Shown here: positions 56,400-64,000 of the stretch, piece by piece | Position numbering within the stretch: position 1 is the first letter of the stretch | How the letters are laid out: each line of letters opens with the position of its first letter | From: Isoetes taiwanensis | Lineage: Eukaryota; Streptophyta; Lycopodiopsida; Isoetales; Isoetaceae | Assembly (NCBI GenBank): GCA_021234155.1 | Contig: JAJEKV010000591.1 | Span: forward strand, 62,001 to 126,000 | Direction: 5' to 3' | DNA length: 64,000 nt | The notes under the pieces: generated by a model | Told to the model about the DNA's origin: nothing | The model's input: the letters and a program-made list of their open reading frames with translations, nothing else | Databases searched by the model: none | Made by a program: the position numbers and the translations under genes

Positions 56400-57786
56400 C
56401 AGAAGAAAAATGGTGGAGATCAAAGAGAACGTTTTAAAAGGAAGGGGAGAAATGAAGGCCGGAATAAGGTGCAGCTATGGCGCCTAAGGGTGGATCGGCC
56501 GGAGAGGGGAACAAGGGGGAGGAAATAAAACACCATAGCCAAATCCGTTATTAAAGGCCTAACTGCGGATATTTCGTTAATCGTGCAGATTTAAAGGGAT
56601 TTATTTAGGCCCAAACCGTTTGTCCATTTTTTTTATTTTTGTATTTCAGCTAGGGCGGCCATATCTGAAGGGTGGGCCATTTTTTATGAATATGCAAAAT
56701 TTGTCCCATTTATTGACCATCCAAAAACATCCAAAAGCACGCATTTGGTTTGAAATGTTGCCCCTATGTTATGAATATAAAAAAGCAGTTCCCTTTCTTA
56801 AAAAAAAAAAGGGGGGTTCCCCTCCAGGGGCATGACGTTCAAAATACTATCTATCTATTTCATGTTACTGCAACCAACGTTCCACTGGCATGAGAGGCCC
56901 CTAAGATCTTTAATCCCCGAACTTTTCAACCTTGCATCAGATTTGGTGCAGGCCTGCGAGAGAGCCGTGCTCTTTCAACTCTCACATGTTGCTATATGAA
57001 GATCATCTGGTCTTCACGTCAGTGTTCCCCTGATTTTATATATCAATCGTCAGCTTTGACAACCATCCCTTGCTATATGAAGATCACCTCGTCTTCACAT
57101 CACGGTCCCCTAGTTTTTTTTATATCAATCGTCATCTATGACAACCCATCCTCTGGCTTTACTGAACGATTATGAAAGGGCCCAACTTGTAGTTATGATG
57201 TGGTTTACACTCGTATGTTTTGCAAATGGTAAGGATCATATCTGGGTATTAATATTCATTATCTATATCATTTTGGTAGAGATCAAGGGACAAAGGTTAT
57301 GGGAAAATTAGGTGATCCTTTCCGACAACAAGACAAATTGCCTTGGGTAGAGATATGGTAGAATTTTGTGTTTCATTTAATTTATCAAAGGCATGGTTTC
57401 TTGTATGTAAATCTCGTCTTGAAATAACCACTAAGTTGTGGCATTATCCTATCAAATAAAACAAAAGGTCCCTAGTAGCATAGTTGTTAGAAAAGGTTTT
57501 TAATGTATGCTTAGAGCATATGCACTTAAAATAGCGTACAAACATATGTCAAGAAAAAGTACATATATTAAACATTCACGACCTTTTACTCCTTTCACGT
57601 TTCCAACACTTTATACCTTAAACAAAGAAAAACATTCCTTCCAATCTTAATACTGCCTATTATGTCTAATCTACGAATATAGTGACGATTAGGGTATGGA
57701 TGTTTTGTTGTGGTGTGAAAGGGTTGTGATGAGAACTATAGGACAAAAATTTATTACAAAATTAGATGATTTTTTCTGAGTAAATA
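56400..57786. other. No gene recognised
   Basis: 5' flank of the F-box gene, then a duplicated phrase TTGCTATATGAAGATCA with TCGTCTTCAC and TATATCAATCGTCA at 56990-57130 (about 80-bp spacing). No coding signal. Confidence 0.45.
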
Positions 57787-58467
57787 ATAGAATAGAATAG
57801 ATTTTATAACATCCACGAAGACCAGAGATCATGGGACCATACAATGGCTAAGACAACCATTACTACTGGGATTAAAACCGATGCCTCGAAAGGTTTTCAA
57901 GGGAAAACCTTTGCACTTGGGATGAAAAAAAGAAAAGCAAGAAGAAAATAAGTAGGCAATGATGACTACTGAGGGCTCAATAATTGAAGACGCTCATCGA
58001 GAACCTCAAGTATGTATAATGCCAAGTCATGCATGATGGGGCTCACGAAATTGTGGAAGCATGGAATGGAATGTGAAAGTCAAATAACGATTCACGACCA
58101 TCTCAAAGCGAGGACATCTTAGCATAGTATGGCTTTTATCTTCAATAACCTGTAATTGACAACATGCACATAATCTCGCTTCTCGTGGCAATCACGGCTG
58201 TTCCCATCTATCTGTCTCAATTCGTAGCTTGTGGGACCCTATGCGAATTGATGCAATAGCTACAAGCTTTTTCCTGGACGAGGAAGCAAGAAAATAAGCT
58301 TGTGGTCCTGGTGCCAAAGTGGGATTTATATGTGCATGATAATGACCAGTTTTAGCTTGGGCTAAGGTGATTGCATTCCACATCTTTTGAGAAAAACAAC
58401 CATCGAGATATTGTTGCGAAAGCTCATGGTCAGGACTAGCAAGCACCATGCAGTGTTCTGATTGCAC
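57787..58467 (-). mobile_element. LINE family A, copy 4 (C-terminus and 3' end)
   Basis: Minus frame 58192-58467 includes HINPTLAPGPQAYFLASS and SIRIGSHKLRIETDRWEQP, the family's C-terminal RxGSHxLRIExxRW block. The strand continues to VLAIVWSHDLWSSWML right at the 3' end motif TGGTCTTCGTGGATGTTATA followed by AAATC(TATTC)n at 57835-57787. This copy physically links the LINE C-terminus to the shared terminal motif. Confidence 0.82.
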
Positions 58468-58469
58468 AG

Positions 58470-60109
58470 ACTAGCGGGTAAACCATGCATTACAATTCTC
58501 TTTCCAACATCATTTCAAACACTGGGGAGATTCAGCCATGGCAAGCACGAGAAGAGGATATCTATCATCATCCATGTGATGCACCTTGCTGATATAGTGG
58601 AGATGGCACTTCATGGCAGAATATTAAAGAGGCCAAAAACTTGTCTCTTGTAAAAGAATAGCATAGGGCACCATAGTTTTGACTCCTAGGCTATTAGTGA
58701 GAAAGGACTTTTGCACCCGTTCCAAGCTCTCCCAAACACTAGTACTAATGGCATTAGCTTACGACTAATGTTTGTTGAGAGATGCCATAGGATTTTGTGT
58801 TTTAGGTAAATGCATGGGAAACGAGTAGCTAACATTTTGTTGGTGAATCTCAGGTTGATATATAGATATTGCCATTGTATAGTTGTCCCATCAATTTTGG
58901 GGGAGAAGAAAACGAACAACTTTTACGTCATGCTACATTGCAGCATCCGATTGGGCATATGACATGCAAACCACATTAACATTATTTATTGTAGAAAGGG
59001 AGGGAGGGGGGGGAGGGAGATTTTATTTTTCCATCTATGACATTATCAAGTCCATGAGATACAGCAGTATATAATAGAATAGATTAGAATAGAATGGTTT
59101 TATCAGTCCACTAAAAAGACCCAATGAAAAGTGCGGCAGACTTCGTTACTATCTGAAAGTTACCCCTCCCCTTCCCACTTCCAAAAAAAAAAGGGTTTCT
59201 GAGGGAACAATCATGGCAGTAATAAGAGTGTTGTAGCTTGTTAGATTGTAGTTATCATCTCCACAGCTTTTGCTTGCAGATGTGGCGTATTCGCCTTAAT
59301 CTCTTTTTTAAAGCACTCCCTGTCGTGTGAAAGTCTGTCTATTCTAGTTGACATCGTATCTAGATTAGCCAAAATGTCGGCGATGGCCAAACCTATCATG
59401 TTGTCCTTCAAACTGCAGTAGTTGAAGATGATTATCTAATTATTGCATGCATGTGTTCGTGCCAGAAATGCTTTGCTTTTTGTGACCAGTTGCTTTTTGT
59501 GACCTGCAAGCTTAACTTTCTTTGCCCCAACAGTTGCCTAAATCTATTTCCAATTTCCTTCTGATGTCTGATTTGTTGTTGCTTGTGAACAACTTCTAGT
59601 TAGATTATGTAGCCAAGTGTGTTGCGCATTCCTTTGCCCTTGCTTTCTTTTTCAAGGTATTGTCCACCAAGGCATGACTACTAGCTGAAGCATAGGCAAG
59701 ACAATCGGTTAAATTTGCTAAGAGCATTTCTATGAGGTAATGGAACTTGGAAATCATGAAGGTCTCACTTTGAAAATTGTGCTATGGTTTACCATCCACA
59801 TTTCAACTTATTCTGATACAATTTAAGTAAACTAACAAGTTAAGCCTAGCTAGTGATTTTGCTTCAATATATATGATTAAAACAAGTATAAAAACATCAA
59901 TCTTTATATTACAAAATTACCCCATAAGTATGTAGGTCATGTATCAAACCCTAGATTAGACGGGCGAGATTGGCCATCCAATTAGACATCCATGATTGTT
60001 CGTGGTTGGTCATTATCAGATGGCTTATATTGGCCTTCAAGATTGATGGCCAAGAATCAAGAACAATTCAAGGGAAAGGAATTAAAAAAAAAAAAAAAAA
60101 AAAAAAAAA
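58470..60109. other. No gene; contains a short LINE 3' end at 59072-59130
   Basis: At 59130-59072 on the minus strand ATTGGGTCTTTTTAGTGGAC, TGATAAAACC and (ATTCT)n form another family A terminal remnant. The rest has a G-rich patch (about 59000-59022) and no coding signal. Confidence 0.5.
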
Positions 60110-60662
60110 GATAAGATAAGATAAGATAAGATAAGATAAGGATTTTTACGTCCACGGGAACCCAATGGGTTATGGGACGGCACATGCAAGGGCAACAGCC
60201 CATCTAAAACACGGGGACTAGGCCCCATCACCAAATACAATAACCAAACATTAAAAGGCTACCAAGAATAAGAGAAGATAATGCTAATGCTAGTGGTAAA
60301 TTTATGCTTCTAAAATTATCTAGACATAGCAGGTCCAAGGATTGGAAGGCCATTGATCTAGAATAATTTCGCTGCCCCTCCCACACCTTTGCCCATTTCT
60401 TTTTTGCAAGGGGGCTGCCCTCACCTTGTGAGCTCCTCCTTACGGTTACACAATTGAAGAGGGAGAGGTCCTCCGTCTTGGAGAAACTAGTCCCTACGAG
60501 ATGGTTTCCATCTTTGAAGAACATGTAAGTTGCTAAGAGTGTCTTGAAACCGAACCAAAAGATGGTGGGGACAATCGGGTCTTGCGGCCCCACCCTAGTA
60601 GTGGAGACAACTCCACCAGCCTTCACATGCATGACATCAGTGAAAAAATGCAAAGCAAGCAT
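60110..60662 (-). mobile_element. LINE family A-related 3' portion with (TTATC)n tail
   Basis: On the minus strand a 144-residue frame (60662-60228, including VGPQDPIVPTIFWFGFKTLL) runs close to the terminal motif CCCATTGGGTTCCCGTGGAC, GTAAAAATCC then (TTATC)n and a poly(T), ending at 60110. The terminal 70 bases match the plus-strand remnant at 26595-26653. The frame itself is not recognised. Confidence 0.6.
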
Positions 60663-61713
60663 CCATATCGAGAAAGGGCATCATCTTCGCCTGCGCAACC
60701 CTATAATACGCAAGGTTCGGGGCTCCTAGTAACGTAAGATATTGAGGTAGCCTGCTCCTCGTCGCTAGCCAGCTGACAGCTGCGACTCGGTCCCCTTGGG
60801 ATTGTGGAGACAACCGTCGCCCACCTCAACATGTTCCCTTTCCAATGTCCGGTGACTTCGCTTCAACACAATGTTTCTTCCGTGGCTGTAATTACGTATC
60901 TAGTGTTAATGCATCGAGGCATCACTTGTGCACACATACCGGGCTTTAGGGTCCGGAACGAGAAAAAGAAAAGAGAGGAAAAAAAAGAAAAGGGTAAAAT
61001 GGAAAAAGAAGAAAAGAAAAAGCGGAAAAGGAAAAAATGATGGAGGGAAAACAGGGGAAGAGTGTGCACAAAGCTCTTATTGACACTGGGCTTGGTTTCT
61101 ATAACTAGTATATATGTTGATTCCCCTTTTTTTGGGGGGAGGGAGGGTTATTTATCTTTATAACTTTGAATATTAAAGTTGCTAAGATTTCCATTTGAAT
61201 CAATGGTTGAGATATGATGTTCCATTTGAATCAATGGTTGAGATATGATGTAGTGTCATTTCTTGCAGCAAGAAATGAGTTCGTTCCTGTGAGATGATTA
61301 AAAATTGTGGAACCTTGAGAGAATGTAATGTATCTGCTTCTCATTCCTTTACGACGGATCTCTTTCCACATTTACATTGGAAATTGCTGATGTTGAGCTC
61401 ATGAACACTATGACATAATCCAGGTTCATCATCATTGTACACAACATTCCAACATTAAATTCCTTTCACTTCCCAACATTTGCCTTGAACTTATGTTGGG
61501 TGAAAAGCCCAGCAAGTTTGGACAAAGAATAACTACCACTTGCTATAACTACCACGTGCCATCATCATCTTTATCGACTGCATCTGCTATTCGTGCATTC
61601 TACTTATATCTCTAATAATGTATTAAAAATATGTGGGTGGTTTGAATAGTCAACACCCATTAAAAGTCCAGCTGGCACGCTTAAAAATGTAGCAAAAAGT
61701 CCGTGGCATGTAA
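60663..61713. other. No gene; purine-rich run and small duplication
   Basis: An A/G run lies at 60959-61038, which gives a spurious Lys/Glu frame. A 31-bp unit (TTCCATTTGAATCAATGGTT...) is tandemly duplicated at 61189-61250. Confidence 0.5.
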
Positions 61714-63095
61714 TGCCACATTCCCCTAAAATACATGGTATAAATACATATATTTCTAGGCCATGTCAGCATAGAAGCCTACCTTAGTAGCCTTGTATAG
61801 CGTAGAGTGTGGATAAGGGAGCATGGCTAAGTTATTTACATAACTTAGCCAACCTTAGGGATGGAACCATTTCTACATGGCCCCATCCTATTGGGCACCT
61901 GCCACACGGACGTACCCTAACCTATAAATGGCCAAACCCTAACCCTAGGCCATTTTTCTCGTTCCAACAATCTTGGAATCTTGCTCGCGCTCGAAACTCC
62001 ATTTCGAGAACCGTCTGCTATGGCATAGCATAGCACAGCAGCCCCTGGAGCATGCGCGCGTCAGAATGAGTGGGAGCTACTCCAAATCACTTGCAAAGTT
62101 GTGGAGACACCCGAGCAGGTATTTGGAGTAGATTCCTTGGTAGATTATCTGGAAATTAGGATTCCAGATGAGTTAGGATATCATATCTCTAGTAGAGCCA
62201 TTCTAGAACCCTCCGTTTGGATCTCGAACCCTAATCAATGAATAACTGTTTAGATGCATGTGATTAGGATTCGATGTTATTCTCATTATTTATCATGTTA
62301 TGTGGATATATGATGTTGATTGATCATGTTTGCTCCTCTTATATTGGGAAGGGGGGTAGAGACCTAGTAGCTATTCTTTAGATGATGCTCCTAGTTTAAA
62401 CCCCTTAGTTCCTATTAGATGCGGCCTGTGCATAGAGCCCACCAGGCTACGGAGGTTACGGAGTGACTAAGCACCACATAATGGGGTTAGTGGCAAAGTG
62501 GAGGGAGGTCCCTGCTAAGCGTCGTTATTAGGGCCCATAGCGGGCTAGGCATATAGTCAGTCACTTTTTGCGGGCCGAGTATGGGTCCGACACTTCCTGG
62601 ATCAATGGTGCTGCCCTGACTCTCAAGAGTTATATGTGTCGGCTTGGCTCTTGTTTTGGGGAGTTCAGTCGGGTACAGACATGTGTCCCCACGACCCTCT
62701 AGCCGTATTCCCCAAGAAGGGGGGATGCAACCCTTCCTACCTCATCGGACCGGGGAGATGCAACCCGAGTAGTCTTGTTGGTGATACCATGAGCTAGCGT
62801 CTCCCAGTTCTGATCACATCAAAGCCTCGATTTAGCCTATCGCAAAGTATGCAAGGAGGGGCGGATGGAGTGGTCAACCCTATCCATTGTCTATAGTTAG
62901 CCCCGCCATTGTTATATCTCGGTCTGCTCTATCTTGAGGCCCAACCATCAGTCTACCTCCCTTATGAGTCTGAGCCTGGGTAGGAGCTATTCTGCTTCAT
63001 GATGTATTGATATCTATGATAGATCTATGGATCGATAGATGGTACTACCCTTCGAGGTAGCTGATTGTATTGTTATTACTAGTGTCGATCGGGAA
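61714..63095 (+). mobile_element. Diverged solo/truncated LTR of the Ty3-type family
   Basis: Starts TGCCACATTCCCCTAAAATA, aligned with TGTGACGTTCTTCTAAAATA of the LTR at 50577-52135 (opposite orientation). Many blocks follow in order: ACTTAGCCAACCTTAGG, AGTAGAGCCATTCTAGAACC, GGTAGAGACCTAGTAGC, GATGATGCTCCTAGTTTA, GTGGCAAAGTGGAGGGAGG, CCCATAGCGGGCTAGGC, GGCTCTTGTTTTGGGGAGTT, CTACCCTTCGAGGTAG. Similarity fades near 63095, before the usual 3' end. No gag lies beside it. Confidence 0.85.
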
Positions 63096-63147
63096 TAAAT
63101 TACTAATCGATATTTCTTTAGCCATAATTACTTTAGCTAAACTTGTA

Positions 63148-63206
63148 TGGGTCCCATGACCTATTACTTTGGACGCTAAAAACTATTCTATTCTATTCTA
63201 TTCTTG
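63148..63206 (+). mobile_element. LINE family A 3'-end remnant with (TATTC)n tail
   Basis: GGGTCCCATGACCTATTACT then TTGGACGCTAAAAAC and (TATTC)n; same motif order as at 57787-57835. Confidence 0.7.
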
Positions 63207-63733
63207 CTCGATATTAATCCCAAAACTTTTCAGTAGTTTAGCTAAACTCTACACATTTTTTCTCTCATGCTTTGTAGCGTTTAGCTAAACTAACCTAAAT
63301 ATCATCCCAAAATTTCTCCGGTGTGGCGAAAATATTAAGCCAAATTACTATACTTTTTTTCAATTGTTTCCACTTATTTTAGTCATTTTCTTTGTGAAAA
63401 CATTTTAAAATAATACTAATTAGCAAGTCTAGGCCTCAAATTAATTTATAATGCTAAAAACTAAACTAATAGTCATATATTTCTTATAAACTAGAATGAT
63501 ATTAGCTAAACTAGCCCGAAATTCATTCTAAAAGTTTCTGTGGTTTAGCTAAACAATACAAAATTTGACTCTTTTACTTTCAAGCGTTTGGCTAAAGAAC
63601 TCTAGGATTGGTGCAGTCCCGAAAAAAATTAATCTAAATTTATTAACTTTTTCAACATTTTTGTCATTTACTTTAGCCATTTCTTTTTGAAAATGTGCTA
63701 AAAAATTGCCAAATAGCTAAGCTTAGCCTTAAA
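63207..63733. other. No gene; TTTAGCTAAAC word cluster
   Basis: The word TTTAGCTAAAC or AGCTAAACTA recurs about eight times between 63130 and 63600, giving a short-period degenerate repeat. No coding signal. Confidence 0.45.
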
Positions 63734-63734
63734 T

Positions 63735-64000
63735 CATTCCATGATGTTTATGTTTATGCCATGGCCATAGGAGGGGCTTGGATAGATCCATGGGGCCCAT
63801 AGCGGCATGCGGCATGGGTGCTGGATGGGGGATTTTCCGCGAGATGTATGATGGAGCATCATATATTTGGAAGGAAGCGTCACATGTAAAAAGGCCACCT
63901 GTACATCAACTGCGTGCAGCTCCATGCATGCAGATCGGTCTATTGGCTAATGTTTTGATCCAAGGAGCCTGCTGGAGGAAACAGTCACGGAGAAGATGTT
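63735..64000 (-). mobile_element. Copia RT fragment, cut by the window edge
   Basis: The minus strand reads MELHAVDVQVAFLHVTLPSK and YMMLH, the start of the copia RT core (usually W-x-L-x-Q-x-D-V-x-x-A-F-L-x-G-x-L). The Asp is present. The frame decays after about 30 codons. It may continue beyond the right end. Confidence 0.65.

Noticed and set aside
60939-61040. Lys/Glu-rich ORF
   Set aside because: Pure low-complexity A/G run with no protein character beyond it.

Overview
The window looks like nuclear DNA of a vascular land plant. It holds a spliced receptor-kinase gene with plant-type GT/AG introns, a SLEEPY1/GID2-type gibberellin-signalling F-box gene, and an AT-rich background crowded with decayed LINEs, SINEs, LTR retrotransposons, Helitron ends and DNA-transposon remains. 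The mix, with a LINE family unlike the usual angiosperm L1, would fit a fern, lycophyte or gymnosperm; that placement is inference. There are no operons. Almost every coding segment carries stops or frameshifts. | Left part (1-16 kb): a mitochondrial PDH E1-alpha pseudogene (2.3-2.5 kb), then a 5-15 kb block with remnants of a coiled-coil protein, an FCP1-like HAD phosphatase and a Ulp1-type protease on the plus strand, facing a DDE-like DNA-transposon protein on the minus strand. Two degenerate TTGTGG-rich tandem arrays in opposite orientation (5.8-6.3 and 14.0-14.4 kb) bracket this block, as subterminal repeats of one large DNA transposon would. | 16-26 kb: L1-type LINE pieces with a zf-RVT domain, an unrecognised probable two-exon gene (21.1-22.3 kb, minus), and a conspicuously GC-rich APE-type LINE (22.8-26.0 kb, minus) whose 3' end carries a short motif found at many other places in the window. 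| 26.3-31 kb: a tRNA-derived SINE and an eight-exon PERK-like receptor kinase (minus). All its splice junctions join in phase, and the lesions lie in one small exon right after the DFG motif. | 35-41 kb: more copies of the same LINE family. One has its middle reverse-transcriptase block inverted and a SINE inserted in it, with a templated 41-bp filler. | 41-48 kb: an EI24-like remnant, two convergent Helitron 3' termini of one family, and between them a 5'-truncated L1 with a 16-bp target-site duplication. | 48.3-53 kb: a truncated Ty3-like element (5' LTR, primer-binding site, leader ORF, gag) next to a copia RT/RNase H remnant. The leader ORF begins with a near copy of the histone H3 tail. 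| 55-64 kb: the SLY1/GID2 F-box gene, broken by one missing base in an A-run; more LINE 3' ends; a diverged solo LTR of the same LTR family in opposite orientation; and a copia RT fragment at the right edge. | Apart from the two recognisable host genes, each with a disabling change as read, and the unknown gene, this is a repeat graveyard. The most unusual signals are the H3-tail-like retrotransposon protein, the HAD/Ulp1/transposase block, and the shared LINE-SINE 3' end with changing microsatellite tails.
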